A stretch of DNA of 64,000 nucleotides from Xiphias gladius (GCF_016859285.1 NC_053415.1:13657501-13721500), one strand, 5' to 3'; shown: positions 45,666 to 61,391, counted from the stretch's first letter. Translations and numbers: made by a program. The notes: generated by a model not told the origin, from the letters alone.

Positions 45666-48600
45666 ATTTTTATCATTTGAATCGTTTTCAACATGCAAAC
45701 AGAAAACACAATGGGATTCTCTGTGTATCCATCTATAAAGACATCAGGTGGACAGTATGTGTATATATTAACATTATTTTCTTGAGCGTATTTATATATT
45801 TTTTATTTAAAAACATAATTTGCATTTAAGAAATGCAACAATTGACATTCATTCTTCGGCAAATGAAGATTTCCTTGCTACGTTTAAATTTTTGAGGATT
45901 TCTGTTGAAATAGCTCTGCCCCCTTTTTACGTTGGCATCAGGATTTTATATCTCATAGAACAGCCACGTGTTATGTATTAGACATGCCAACAATATGCAT
46001 CGAATCACTCAAACATCAAGCAATCAGGCTTTCCTCGAATGGTGGACATGCTGATTAGCACTATTTTCACTTGAATTCCTGTTGTTCTTCTATGTTGTAG
46101 ACCGGGATATTTTGAAGCAACTGTATGTCATTATTGATGCAGAGTAGAAAATATTTATAATTTTGAAATAAGTTTAAAGTTAGCATGGCATGTGTTCATT
46201 AAAATTGTCTAAACAGATGGCAGCACATAACATTAGGCACAAACTCATTGTTCAATTAGTTGTCCAATTACCTTATACCTTATTTGTGTAATGGTTTTAC
46301 CTTATGCAATATTATAGTGTATTTATGTAAGCAACTTTAATTTAATGGTTAAATTAACATAATATGACGTTTTTCTCAATTATGCCATTCACACTGTAGT
46401 TATAAGACGTTCTAGGTATGCCAGTTTTATAGGGTACATTTTAATAATTATGAAAATACAGACAATTTAACAAAATGTTAAAGTAGTTCAGTAAAGTACT
46501 GACCAGTGAAATACAGGTAATCATAATTTGGAAATAGAACAGATGAGAAGTCATTCACTGTCTGTTCATTGTGTGAAAGTACATCCTTTAGAGTATATAA
46601 ACCAATCATTTGACTAAACCTGAGTCTTTTTCTAAACAGCAGCATCCGTTTCTGATTTCTGCAGTATGTATTCACACCTTTGCAAACAATTGCAGTGATT
46701 TTCACCATTCAGTGTGGTGATGTCTAAAGAAACGGAGACGCTGTGAGTGTTGTGCAGAGAGGACATTTCAGCCCTTCAGCTATGGGTTGGTAACACTTGT
46801 GCTGAGAACAACCTTTTTTTTTTTTTACTTTACAAGTGTTAGGCATTATAACTCACTTCCAATAATCAAATACTGCCTAATAGACAGATTGATTTGTTAT
46901 TTCAACCTTAACTTATATTTGGCACGGAGCATTTAACGTTTTTATAAATACTGTAGCTCAAAAGGGTGTAAAAATGTGATGTTATAATGCTATCTACTGT
47001 CCCTACTAATGAGTCATTAGACTGAAATAGAAGAGGACCACTAAAACACACTACATCATCTACATGAAGGAAAAGACTGAATGTACATGCCATTTTGTGT
47101 ATTTACAAAGGTGAATATTACTTATTTATCTATATAATGTGACACACATAATGCATGTATATTTTAGAATGATGTAAACCACATAATTCTACATTTCACA
47201 TCACATCGTGGACACTGAGGGGTGAATTTATTCAGATTTTTTTGGCAAATACTTATCACTAATGATCCTCTCTGGTTAATCTGTGAAGAGTCAAACATTG
47301 TGCAGCCTGCAAGCTTTTCTCTCTGGGATCATGAACAGCTGCTTGCACATAATTATGTTGTCATTCATTGTTATTTGGAAGAGGAAACTCATACTGACAG
47401 CTAGGATTTTTTTTGTGTACGTGTGTGTGTATATTTCTGTACACTGTGCATTTACTTGCTTGTGTGTACAGTAATGTGAACTGTTTGAACTAGCTCTGAG
47501 GCATTGTTATTGCAATACTTTCCAGTAAAATATCAGATATATGTGCCGTCTTTCTCCTTGGGACATTTTCTGCCAGACGGAGTACATTTGAAATAGATTT
47601 AGGAGCTATAAAAAAGGAAAGAGGACAAAAAAGGAGAGGGATATGGATTGAGACGGAGAAGTAGCAGGCTGATTACAAGGTGTCAAAATTGCCAGGAGCA
47701 AGAAGGTGAAAGCAATCAGGGGTGAGAAGAGTGCAGCATTCGTGAGGGGCAACTAATTATCCATCTCATTTGTGGAGAGAAGCATTTGAGGCAGCTCTAG
47801 CCCACTGAATGGTGACAGATTGGTGCGGAGGAGAGGGGAGGTGTTAGAACAATGGAGCCCAGCACACCATCATTACTGCATGCTAATCAGCAGTGCTTCT
47901 GCACCACCAGTCGGTGCTGCAGAGAGTTCGGGGAGACGGGAAGTCACTGGCTTCAGGGGACAGTCATTTACAAGTAGAGAGGAGAGAGAGAGGAAACTGA
48001 CGCAGGGTATAGCTGTTAGCACTCTATCACTGCTTATTTGAGCTCGTAGGTTATCCTATGCACAGAGTGATCTCTGTGGCCTGCACAATCAGCTTGTGCT
48101 TGTAAGATGAGCTGATTTGTATTGGAGTGTTTATTAAGTAGAATGAGTGGAATAATAGGTCGCTGTGTGTTGTAATGCAGAATATATACACGTGGTAATG
48201 TCATGAAAGGTTTGAATAATAAATCAATAGAACAAGTTTTGGGATTTTAAACAGTAACTGCGATTGCCTAAATTACTGCTACTCTATATACCAAAACCTG
48301 TTTACAACAGTTTAGAAATGCACCTGCTGTCTACAAATGCATTTCAAAGTTAAAATAATTAAGCAGGAGAAACATAATAAATGGAAGAAGAATGGGTTAT
48401 GTAAACAGTTAAAAAAGAAACAAGACTAGGTCAAAGCCTAGTATGTGGCTAATCCCCCTTTTATCTGTTTGCTCCTCTCCTACTCTCTGTGCTCACATAC
48501 CTAGTAATTTAATGCAGCTGAATTCCCAATAAAGCTGCTCTCATTTTCACGTTTTACTGTTTATGTTGTCAGAAAATAGAACAAGTGTGAAATAGTGAGT

Positions 48601-49860
48601 GAAACGCGGCCCATTAAGGCCACATTTTAACCAGCAGTTAGTCCCAAGCCATTTCCAAGCTGCTGCTCTGCACTGCTAGAATCCTGATTTTCTAACCGCG
48701 ACGTCATCTGACAAAATCACCCTACACTTAAGTCAAAGAAAACAGCTGTGCTGTGATTTCAGCTATATTTACTTGTGAATTGATCCCTCAGAGAGAAAGT
48801 TAGAAGCTCATTCAGGTCTGTGTCAGCTGCTGTGTGGTCAATTGAATGAGACGCATAGAGAGGTGTTGCCTGGGGAGGGAAAGCCTGACCGCGTGCCTGC
48901 GGGGCAATACTGATTGGTCTCGTAGCTAAGGTTTGTCCAGAATGCTGCTGCATTTGTCAATAGACGGGTGTGAAAAGTCGGTAAATCTAGCGACCAAGGC
49001 TCTAAATTGGCAACACTGCCTGTAAAACGCCCCCCTGATGATGCAGCAGAAGCCGTTTGAGCCAATTCATTTTGACAGAGTAACAATCATTCATGTAATG
49101 TCAGCACGTAGTCATGTGGCATTCGACTGACCAGTGGTGTAACTTGATCACTCAGTCAGTCAGTGACTTTTTTTTACCAAATTTTAAAAAGAGATACCGT
49201 ATTGTCAATTTTTTTGAATATGTTTGGCAGAACACATTGATTGAAAAAATACAAATCAGATTCAGCATTATTGTGGTTACTGTCATATATGGCTACAAGC
49301 AGGGCTGCTACACAACAATACTGTTTAAAGCTGGAGTATGCAGCTGTGTATTTCTGTTTTTGAGCAAGACCATTTCAAATCTCTCAGTCTGTTAGGTGGT
49401 GACATTTTTTCATAATAACAGGCGTTAAAGTTGCAAAATGCAGTATTAATTAACAAAAAACACTCTTACATTAAATACACAATAAATAATCTAAAGTTGA
49501 AACCTATTATTAGTACCAATCTGCTTCACAGACCTTTTAGTACAAGGACTTACACAGGACAACTACAATTTTTTTCTGATGCTTTTGGTGAAGGTTTGTT
49601 TATAATTTTTGTCGACACATCTGTGAAAAGGCATATATTTTAAAGGTTAGCAAAACAGGGTAAATGCTTATTTTCAATTTTTAACTGACACTTAAGGGGT
49701 TATAGTAGTAAATCTACTTGAACTTAATGTGGTCAATAATTACGTATTTCATAAATACAATTATTTTTTTGTTAATAGAATGGCTGTTCACCTGTATTTA
49801 TTTATTCTTTCCTCCTGTTTCTCTCTGTACATAGTGACAATTTTTAAACTGTATATCATA

Positions 49861-49896
49861 TATAATATTATATATATATATATATATAATATATAG
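49861..49896. repeat. AT-rich microsatellite
   Basis: A mostly alternating TA stretch with TAATA interruptions, read directly. Confidence 0.85.
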
Positions 49897-51406
49897 CTAT
49901 CGACAACACATCTGTGTATGTGTAGTTTCTGAGGTTAATTGATATCAAACAATTAATGCTTGTGATGTAATAATATATAAAATATCTCAGCTCCATCAAA
50001 GCAACGTACATTTTTCTTTATAGGCCGTTTACTGGATTATAATTGTAGGAGACAACAGACAGATGAGGCACCATTCCACTAAGAAATTATTTTCTACAAT
50101 TACTCTTCTAAATCTTATATTTCTAAATATTCTAACAATGTTTATCAGATCATGCCATTGCCAAGAAGATATAACACAAATGGGGAAAAAAAGAGTTGTT
50201 AAAGGGTTTAATCAAATCGAAAATAAAACAGAGAGATAGCAAGTGGATTAAGGTCACCTGGCTAGAATGCCCTCTTCACATCAATGTCATTTAGATAATT
50301 AACAACTTAGGAGAGAAGCATATTCAACTGTTTGTGCACTGGTCACTGTTGGCATGAGAGACTGCCAACTCTCATGGCGTTGCGAGCTGAGTACCACCTC
50401 ACAGTTGTCTTGCCATGCGTTGGGCTCCTCACGCTTTCTGTGCAGAAGTGGTGGAGGTGACTTTGTGTTCGATTAAATGTGTTGACGCCATCGCTGTCTG
50501 TGCAAAGTCTCAGAACAGCCCCTCTCCATTGTGTTTGTTTCAGTGCTGGTCTGAGAGCCCTGATTTCTGGAGCAGAGATTTGGCAGTCACAGCAAGTGAT
50601 GACAGAGGCAGTGGTGAGATCACACCCAGAACCCCAAAGGAGGCTCACATTTCAGGCGGATGAGAGACTCGTTCAATACACAGAACACAAAAGCACTGAT
50701 CAGTGGAGTTTGTTGACGCCATTGTTCTAAAATTCACATTGTTCGGCCAACATATCAAAGACTACTTTTATATGTTTACCAGGGGAGGGTTGGAGTCTTG
50801 GACATTTGTAAACTTCTGAACTTTTTGAAGACATTTGGCTGCCAATTTGAAATAATTGTAGGACTGAAAGTCTGGCTCTCAAGATGTCATCCTCCTGTTA
50901 TTTTATTGTCACTGTTAAGTCAGTGTAGGTTGTTTTTCTTCTTGACACATGGGGGTGGGATGAGCATGGGGATGTTTGTGGAATGGTAACTTGCAATTCA
51001 AGGGTTAAGGCAGCATGAAAGAATCCATTCTCGGTTTAATGACCTAGCCTCTCTGGGCGAGGACGACAGGGAACATACTCTTGACTTGTACTGGATTTGC
51101 CAATTAACACCTCCAATAACAGGCTGCCTCTGAACATCACCAATGTAGAGAGAGGAGGAGCAACTCTCATGCATTTTGTTTTTCAGCCTCTGATCCTGTA
51201 ATGATAAGGTCTGTGATTTCTTCATACACTGAAAATGATTTTGCCTTAAACACAGTTTGGTAAATTTTCTTTCACAGCAGAATTTAGTTTGAATTGTTGC
51301 ATCAGCTTTGAGATAAATCTTCAGTTTATAAGCTACATAGTGACTGACTATCATTATTCCACATTCTGCTTGAATCCTTATGTAGTTGTTGGACATTCTA
51401 TTTTTT

Positions 51407-51428
51407 CACATGGCCATATGGCCATGTG
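51407..51428. repeat. Perfect 22-bp palindrome
   Basis: The arm CACATGGCCAT is followed immediately by its exact reverse complement, so the whole 22 bp reads the same on both strands. Two CATG-containing E-box-like CACATG halves sit at the ends, and ACACATGGC recurs at 51442-51450. Could be a protein dimer site or cruciform-prone sequence; unassigned. Confidence 0.85.
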
Positions 51429-54400
51429 CAGCTTCAATTAGACACATGGCTGGTATCTAAGATACGCTGTGCTTGATTAGCTTTACCCCTTCTTATTGTT
51501 ATACGTGCAAATACAAAGCCACAGTGCTGTCCTTGAGAGATATATCTGAAAAGATCTGTCCCTTCAAATAAGGCCCCCATTCTAGTCAGCCTTCTGGTTT
51601 CACACATGCTTATCAGACTCCCAAACAACACCTAGTACAGGTGTGAATATCAAAATCCCCAGTGAAAATCACAGTGGGTATTGTTGTGTTGTCTTCAGAG
51701 TCCTCTTACATACAGCAGTGGTTTTGCATTGGGGCTGGGATGCTGCTGGCTAACAGCAACTGCAGAAACACCTTTGGCCAAGTGTAAGGTGGACATCCTT
51801 ACACCCAATGTGCTTAATGACTAAAAGATTGTCACCCGGATCTAATTGAAAAATGTGCCTAAGTGTACAGTAGCTGGTTATTGCCCAGTACAATCACACC
51901 ATAACACGGTAGTTTCACAATTCATTAGCAGGTACTAAAACAATATACAATAATTGAAAGATGGCTACATAATTGATAGCAGTTCACACCACAGGGAAAG
52001 TGCAGTGATCCATCTAATGATAGTAATAAAGTGTAGTGGGTGAGGAAACGGAAGATAGCACTTGAGGTTTAAGCTGTGTACGAATGGGACGACGAAGGCC
52101 TTGTCCTAACACTTTGTAAAAATAACAAACACTGCAAAGATGTTTTGTCATGTTTATGTTAGTTGGACTGAGGAGATTCCCTATGTGCCTCCTTGAGGTT
52201 AGCAGACCATGGCTCCCTTATTCTCATGCTGACTACCTCTGTGTCATGTGTAGAAGAATATTAACCTTTTTAGAGCTGCTACATTCAAATCAATTCATTT
52301 ATTCAGTGTTAAGAAACCATCTGGCTTGATTAGAGCTGAAAGTCATCCTGGCAGGCCAGTTTCCTGACTGACACCTCATAGAATTAGTGGGAGGACAGCT
52401 TCATTTACTGTATTTGCTTAGCTCAGACTATGCGGCTTATCATCCCGCTGTACTCGAAGATCCGACATGAACTGAAAAGTCATCCACAAGTTCCGTTTAC
52501 CTCGAGTCTTTGTTGCAGTATTAAACAGATTCAGCATAACTGGGTTGTTGTTTATTAGTCTTAGATAGTGAGATATAACACTTTTTGTGTTCTCTTTGTG
52601 GAAGCTGTGAAAATGGCACGCCATATGTAATACACTTGCTTGCTGTTGGTCTTGCCAATTCCCCCAAGATCAGTAATTCCTGTGCCAGTGCTCACACTCT
52701 CTCTTTGTCCTTGCGGTTTGATTGAGCTTGTTGGATTGGATGGGTTTCTTTTTGATGCTGTGTCTGGTGTTTAGTTGTTGATTTGATGTCGCTTGCAGTC
52801 CAGTTTAGATAACCATTTGAACCAGGACATACGTGTTCAAATGTACCTCTAAGCTACTGAAAAACTGGGAAAAAAACAACAAAAAAACAACAACAACAGT
52901 AATCTGAATTACACATAGTAAACAGGAAACTCAAACTAAATGGGAGACAGATGAAGATAAACCAAAGCATATTTCTATACGGTTTTTTTCTTTTCTAATT
53001 CAGCACAAAACAAATTGGCTGCACATTTTGTTCACACCTTGTGTAACCTGGGGATGGTAAGTGCAATTCTCCATCGTCATACCTGTGACAACATCCTGCA
53101 AAGTGCTCCCAGTGCCCTAATCTGCAGCGTAGAGACCTGCTGCTGCTGCTGCTGCTGCATGTAGATGTTGTTTTCTTCTTCCTTAGCCGCTTGTCCCTGT
53201 GGTTTTTACATTTACACACCCACCAGAATCACACAAGGTAAAAGAGAATATGCAAGTGTCTAGCAAGCTACCAATTTTTTTTCTCTCAAAAACATGTTCT
53301 CGTTCCGTAGAAAGCAATAAAGGGACACTGATGGTGTTTGATTTAGAAATGGCAGTCAGACCATGATTTAAGCATCAACAGATGGCCAGTAGATTGGTTT
53401 AAATGAGTAACACCACTGCCTGCTTTAGAGTTGGCTCAAGTAGTAGAGTAGTGTACTACTGTCTTATCATATCTCCTTGTGTGAATGATGATGTCACCAT
53501 GATAGATGCTACTGAAGTGGGATCAGACCTGCTCAGTGATGCCTGTAGAGACCAGCTCTGGGAGATCCCTGTCTAGTTGCATTATTCAACAATACTCCTT
53601 TACCTCTATCAGGGAAAAGAGACTGTTGAATATTTGAAAGATAGATTTGATTTTTTATTTAAGTGTATAGATGTAGATGGGAGAAAAAGGGGGAAAAAAA
53701 ATAGAGATAGTGCCAGTCGGTGCAGCCTGGATGGTCACCAAGGCAACTTGCCGAGTTTTTCTAACTGATCTACGGGACTTCTTGGCTGTTTCACTGGGGG
53801 ACATTTTGGAAAAGTGGGCTTCTTCGAGCACCTTTTGACTGCGCTACGAGTTGACGGATCATTGATCATTTTAGTCTCATAATTACGGCCACCAATTTAG
53901 TTTAGAATTTGCTCAAACCGTCTCGCATAGAGCTTTTTAGTCACCTAGACATTTCCATGTTTTGTGGCCAGACCAGTTGCTGCTCTCATTACACATTGCA
54001 ATGCGTTTCAAGAGCCCAAGATTTGTTGTAGTGCTATTAAGTCTGCTAAAATTCAAAAATAAGTAAAAGGTTCTAGGTCTGCCCTGGAATCCTGGGTTGT
54101 TTTGTTAAATTGAATTAATCAACATTTAAGTTACAACATAAGAAAGGAAATCTGCTCACTGATAACATACCAGACATTGTGCAAGACGGTGACAGCCTAT
54201 TTCAAAATGGCAGTGTAAAAAAAAAACAAAAAAAAAAACCATGGCTACGGAACCACTGCTCAGATCCTGACGAGCCAAGCTGAGTATTGATCCATCTGGC
54301 TCTGACGACACTGTCATGTCACCTTTGCATTTAAGTGTTATCTTGTCAGCTTCAAATGATCTAGCTGTCAGATCTGGAAAAAGGTGGCCTGTGTGATGTT

Positions 54401-57400
54401 GCTTTGTCTCTAATGTCCAGCTGTTGCTAAAACAGTCTCTGCCAGCAGGTTATTTAAGTCCAGAGTTCAGATGGTATTTTGTATATGTCAAGATTTATAT
54501 CTAATGGCCTGGCATCTGATTATTTAGTCATATGTGTCTTTATAATTTTACATGTTAGATGTGATTGGGTGTCTGTGCACCTGTGTCAACAAATATACTT
54601 ACGTGTAGAATACTATTCCATTCCACACTATGCATGACAGTTGATTCTTTAAGTCCACAGTTTCAGTCACTTTTCATCCTATTCTCTCCTCGGTGTCACC
54701 AGCGTCCTCAGATAATTAAAAAGACAACTTACATAGAATGTTATCAGACACTCAGTAGTGGCACAAACCAAGTGCAAATTGCTTCAAGATTGATTCCTTC
54801 TTTACAGCAGATGTAACTGATAGTTAAAGGGTGAGAATCCAGCCTTTTGGCGAAAGGGCACAAACTCTTTCAACCAAGGTGTGGTAACGGTGAAAATTTG
54901 AAAGCAAATCTCACTCCCTGCCATTGTAGCCTACATCGCCCCTAATGATAACACATCCACTCTATTGCACTCACAGTGCTAATTTTAATGTTTTCACTCA
55001 CATTAACTGCAAACGTTTTTAGTTGTTCTACGATTCATCTTTTCCTTTTTTCCCCTTCATTTCTCACACACAAATCAGTGTACGGTGTCCATTGTTTAAT
55101 GTAGCCCCAGTGTAGCGGCTTAGTTTCCTGGTCATTTAAGGGGTGGATCAGTTCCTAAAGGCTCTTGGAGATGCTGCAGGCCCAGGGGCTGCTATAAAGG
55201 CAACATTAGGACACCAGGCAGTAGTTCACACTTGTTGGAGCACACTGGTGAGGCTGTGAAGATGGATTCTTTTGTGATTATATGGTATTTTCTGTATTTT
55301 CATCTTTCTAATCAGTGTGAAATTATGGCACACTGTAACATATATTCTCTTCTTTATACCATTTCTGAAACATACAGCGTCCTGGAGCACTTGTGCAGCT
55401 GTATGGATGAAACATTCATACTGCAACAGTCCCTGTCACTAAATTTATTTCTTTATTAGCCTTAAAATTGGCAAAGTTTTTCAAGAAAATAAACTGGTTT
55501 CCACGTGTTTGTTTGTGACAGCCTAGATGTGAGTGGTAGAGACATAAATCGTGTCACATTTATTTTTCCTCTCAACTTGGAACATGGTTCTCCTCCCTGT
55601 AGAATTCAGAAATGATCATTAACCTTTCCTTTAGTTCCTTCCCTTGCCTGGTCACATTTCCTCTCTATTTGGTTCCTGGCCCCATATGCCACTTTCCTAT
55701 TTCCTGCCTGCAGACAGCAGGGAGTAGCTCTATTATCACCTTCCTAGAGCTGTCTTTGAATGTGAGAGGCAATTCCATTTCACTCAGCCATGGGGAGGAG
55801 GAGGAGGAGCAGGGAAAAAAAAAACACCACACGATAGAGCACACAGAAATTGGTTTAGGGTTACTTCTTATAGCTGAAGGTATGACTATTTTGTTTTTGT
55901 ACTTGCATTGCCTAGATTTAAGGACTGTACAGTGTACTATCTGCTGCGAAGGTGCTGGTTTTTGTAGAACAGTTCCAAATCAGAGCAAAGGTTAAGTGCG
56001 GTGTATCATATCTGGTTGTTGTATGAACATTTTATTGTCAACTCCATTTAAAAGTCATCTTTTGAAATATTAACAATCCTAAAGCAGTTACATTACACTA
56101 CTGTGAAGCTGTGCTAAACATATCGAAGATGTCTCTAATGCTTTCGCTCTCAAGTGTGTTCTCTCCATTTTGCGACATTTTACTCGAAGCCTGTGTTATT
56201 TTTGGGTTTCCCTAAGTCTTATTCCAGCTTTTATCAGCGTCTAGTTCTTTGGAATGGTCGGGCTCTTGACAATATTGCTCCTGGATAAATTAAACATGAG
56301 TTACGTAGAGTGATAATCTGTGGGCCTCTCTTTTCACACTGCATTCCCAATGAGCTGTGTGTTGGCCTGGTGTTGTTGCCTGTGATTTTAATGAAGATTA
56401 TTCTTGTAACACGACAGTCGCCTTGTTTGCTCCTATTCTCCCCAAAATATTTTGTCTTCAAACTGAGAATTTTGTTTCTTTCAAGGGTTCTGTGCAGCAT
56501 ATGTGCATATTTTATAAGTATTTCTTTTGCAGGTGAAACACCAATTTATCATAGTTATAATTAAGGATATTTGGGTACCTAATCTTGGTTGCTGATTAAT
56601 CAGATGACAGGTTTCTGAGTTGTTGTTTTTAGATTAAACATTCATCATCAAATCAACCCAGTTATTGATTAAACAATACGCTGGCAGACACAGCTGTGAC
56701 TGGGTAATTAGTACTTAGTTTCATCCTGTCTGAGCAATGTAGGCTCACGTCAAAAAAGGCAAAAGCTGAAGTTACCGGACTGGAGCCTTCTGTTTTCTAT
56801 TGTTCGGGTTTAGGCTGATAGTGCTTGGGAAACCTCAGAGGATTCTCAAAGGAGTAAGTGCACACTTCATGGCATGGCTACTCTTAAAATGGAACTGATG
56901 TTTTATAAATAATTTCCAAGTTACAAACATCAGCCTCACAATCACAGCGATTCAATGACATTCATTTGGCATAAGTCAGTTTCATTTCTGTGTGCTTTTC
57001 ATCAGAAATGGCTTAAAAAGTAGAGTTAGTCTGAATTTTTTATGCCATGGGCTTACTGGGACAGTGGCCATGTTCTTCACTTGCAGACGTCTGACAGTGC
57101 ATGGCAGCAGAAATAACAAAATGGTCACAAACCCCAACTGCACTCGCTGGGTCACACAGGCTCTTTAAAATTTAAAGAGACTATAGCAACAAACCAAACA
57201 GTTGATAACAGGTCAGTAGCAGGTGATAAAAGAAGTTTTCATAGGGACATTAGCCTTTGCACTAACTTTGTGATTCCTCACATTATATCCTCACCATTTG
57301 TTAAGCCAAATAATACACATCCGAGAGCGTGCGTGGTGCAGTTGTAGGCATCTCTCTCAGGGACTGTGGCACCTGAAGGATTGCTATATTTTACAAGTGT

Positions 57401-60266
57401 TACTTTGAGACAAATTCACACATTTACAATTATGCATGAATTTTACATACCATCAACTGTAGTCACATTATTGTAGTTTTTTGTAAGGAGGAGGGCTCAG
57501 CTGAGCCGTGCGGATAGCTCACGGCTCTTTCTCCCACAGAATTATTCTATTGTTTCCATAGCAGTGTGTTAATTATCATGCTGTCATTGCCCTGTGATAT
57601 AGAAACAACTGATAGCGACAGAAAGACTAAGTTAAAAATAACTTACAAAAATATGCGCTTTGCCTAATTTTAAGAGATAACGGTAAATAATTGTATTGAA
57701 TATGAAATGCCATATTAAGGATCCGTTGCACAGGACTGTGGTTCTAACCTTGCAAGAAACTGCATGTTTAATAATAAAAAAAAATATGATGTATTTGAGG
57801 GGCCTGCAGTAAGGAAAATGTTTTAAAAGGGTATGAGGTGACAAAACTATAACTGTGAATAAATGCACATTCAAACAAATAGTATCAAAAGACAATTAAT
57901 TGATATAATACAATTTACAAAAATCTTTGTTTAGGTGTTATTCTCTCATTTGTATTTCTGCAAACACTTATAAAAGCTAAGTTGCATGGGAAAACAGAGA
58001 AAATTTGTTCACTTACTAAGAAATTAATTGGAGTGATGTATTTAAATGGGCAAAAACTGTAGGAATAGAGAGATAAAGTGAACCAGGGGCTACAACCCGT
58101 CTTGAATGAATGACTTTTAATAAGCTAGAATCTTGATTTTATTTTACTCTGTTCCAGATAAAGAAGCGCGTGTATAAATATTTGTTTTGGGTGACCAATC
58201 CCTACAGTGCAGACTCAGGTATGGTATTAGCACAGGAGCCGTGTCACTTGTACTTCCATGGAACATCATAATCACCTGTCCTGAGATTAATTTTCTGTGA
58301 GCTTTTGTGGTAAAGAATCACGGCTGGGTCTAGTCTGGCTGGGCGACTCTTAAAGGCCATCAATAATGAGCAGGTGTAGGAGTGCACTTCTGCGTAGACG
58401 CGTGTCTTGGTGTGTCCAGGGAGGACAGTTAATAAGGGTTTAAAAGCCACAACTGTCCACTCCGCCCCTTAACAGGCCTCCAGCTGTCTTTTCTGTCAGA
58501 GAGCACCCTGATTCCCTCTGACAGAGCAGATCACTGATGGCAGGAAACCACAGGGGGCAATAGTTATGTTAGCATAGCACAAAGCACAACCACACTTGAT
58601 CAGATTAGTCATGCTAGGTAATTAAACACTTAAGGTAAATACAGGTTTTGTCTTTTTCGTTTTTAAATCAAAGAGCCAGGAAAAAAGGAAGGAAATACTT
58701 CACTTTGATTTATTGATGGAAATTGCAATGTGACGTCTGGCAAACAACATATAAATAACTTAAAGGCCATCTTAAATGCATTCCCATGAAATTTTTAGTG
58801 CCACTGTAATATAAGCCACTACCTGTCATGAATCCCAAATAACCTTGGCTCTATCCTCTTAGTTCAGCCCAGTATGCCTCATTCCTTATTACTGGCCTGA
58901 CAAGGAAATGTTTACCCATCCGACAAGAGACAGGCCATTTCATCGTCGGCAAAAGCAATTTCACCTGACTGGAGTAGCACACTATGTCCCCATATCCTTG
59001 CTGGCTATAATTTTGTTGTCATTTTATGTGCTGCGATCACATCATTGAAGTGACAGTACTGGGCATTAGGTAAAGTCCCTAAGCTGGTGCTCACTTTCAG
59101 GCTTTTTCTCTCCTTGTCATTCACATTGATTAGATTAGACCCATGTGGCAAGCAGATTCCTTTGGCACAACAATAAAAAATGGCGGTACGCTTTCTGAGC
59201 GCTTGGGAAAAAAAAAGCACATTATCTTATGCTCAGCTGAACATTGTTAAGCAGAACTGGTTTATGAAAAACATGTTTTTTTAAAAATAATTATATATTG
59301 TTGTATTTTTACAGATTATTATGTTTGATATAGAGATCTTTCAAAGAGGTTTTCTTGTAGTTTTGGTTTGGACCTATTTTTATACTATACCAGCACTGAC
59401 AAATTGTAGAGATATACCTGCGCTTTTTAAAATTTAAATTACAAAGTATAATTATTTTGGAGTAGAAATAGCTTAAATACTGTTCATAGGGAGTCTGTGC
59501 ATTAAGCTCAGCTGGTCAATGGAGGGTGTGCGCAAGGCAGGGGGCAGAGATCCTAACCTGCACTATACCCTCTCCCCAAGGGACAAGGCTGGCCATGGGC
59601 ATAACAACTCACCCCCCCCCTCTTTGGTTATGTCCACTAGCTGACTGAGCCAATAGGAAGAGAGGACATATTCTGAAAAACAGGCACCAGGGCACCTGGG
59701 GAAACACACTGCGTTGTTGCACGGGTGATTCAACAATTGGTTTGTTGGGGGGGGGGGCAAGCCCTTTTTGCTTATTAAAGATCAGTGTTGGAAGTGAACC
59801 ATAATCCTGTAATGAGGAGAGCAGAGAGTGACCTTTTTTTGCTTGGGCACAGACAAGCCTGTGCTTGTATGTTTCACAGGAATAGATTGCTGGACCCTAT
59901 AGCCCTACTGTAATGACCCCTCTTGTTAGCTTCAGAAATTCACGACTGTTCATTAGAGCTACAAACTCGTGGAAGAACCCAGGAGTGAAACAGGCCTCGA
60001 TCTGTTTTGTCTTAACCTCGTCTGGTTCAGCTGGTTCTAGGCACACTCGCTGGGTAATGGAACTGCAGTATAACTAAGCCCAAAGTTGTTCAGTGAAGCG
60101 GAAATGATCCGTTTTTGATGCTGTAGTCAGTGATGTTGTACTAGACTGCTTTATATTAAAAGGTGTTTCTAAAATTTTGTCTGCCCTCATTTACATACAT
60201 GAGATGGACAGAATATCACCTTTTATTAGAATGCAGTTGAATACATTTTCCATAAACTACAGTTTA

Positions 60267-60270
<4 letters not shown>

Positions 60271-60345
<75 letters not shown>
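60271..60345. repeat. (CA)n microsatellite
   Basis: About 37 uninterrupted CA units, roughly 1.4 kb upstream of the tbr1 start codon. Confidence 0.95.
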
Positions 60346-60346
<1 letters not shown>

Positions 60347-61391
60347 ACAGTGTTGAATCAGCACCTCTCTGACACCTCTCTGAAACTTACACACCTTGTA
60401 AAAATGCTTTACAGTCATAGATTCAACAGTGCCTGAAAGCATTCCCCTTGAACATCAGTATGTGTTAACTTGGTTAGTAAGTTAAGTTAAGCAGGAATCT
60501 GTTTGAACTGGCTGCAGCCACTCTCTCTGCACTGGAGACTGACTCACTTAAACTTGCTGATACTTTATTTCAAATTCTGAATCATCATTATCCATCCTGA
60601 TTAAGTTTCATTATACTGCAGCTGGGACATCAGGTAGTCTGTAAAGGTAATGAAATGGTGGAAAATGTTGTGGTTTTTACGGGCCAATTTCTCTTTTAAT
60701 TCTTATTTACTGAACCTTGACTGCTAATAATAAACTCATGCTCTAATTGTCAGTTATCTGAAAGACCTGCATCCCGCTGACATCAAATTTGACCTTTATT
60801 TGAGTGTATTTTTTGTGGGATATCCTTTCCAGAAAGATTTTTTTTTTCTCAGCATCTCATTATGTATAACCAGTCAGACTTTATATGAGTTTTAAATAGG
60901 CCTTGAATTTTTACTGTTTTCCTAAAAAAAAAAAAACACTTCTCCAAAAGCCAGGAATTAATTGAACTAAATGATATTTTAAAACAAAATCATTTAAAAC
61001 CCACAGTGCCACACATGTTCTTTGAAGGTTTCCCTTTACTTCCTGTGCGCCGTATTTGCCGCAGCAGACCCCGATATCAGTGCGCTGGTTCATAACTTTA
61101 GCGCATGAAATATTTACCAGCGCTGGGACTCATAAACACATCTGCAGTGGGACGCCGTGGTTTCACGCTATATCACAAACATTTTAAGGCATCAGATGCA
61201 CTGCCTGTCGTGGACTGTCATTTTTCGCGTGTTAATAATATATCTTGGTTCCTTCGGCAGACATACTTTGGCACTCATGGCACATAAATAGGTAAATAAT
61301 GCGGATAAATAGGTAAATAACGCAGCCGAGCTTACAGCTGACGGTAGAAAACAATGTTTATAACCGTTGTACTTTTATTTTATTTTTATTT

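Noticed and set aside
47820..48041. 73-codon plus-strand open frame with an Arg-rich start
   Set aside because: No similarity to any known protein and no gene structure around it.
55612..55995. 127-codon plus-strand open frame in the tank-tbr1 interval
   Set aside because: No recognisable domain; includes a low-complexity GAG run and no support from splice sites or a polyA signal.
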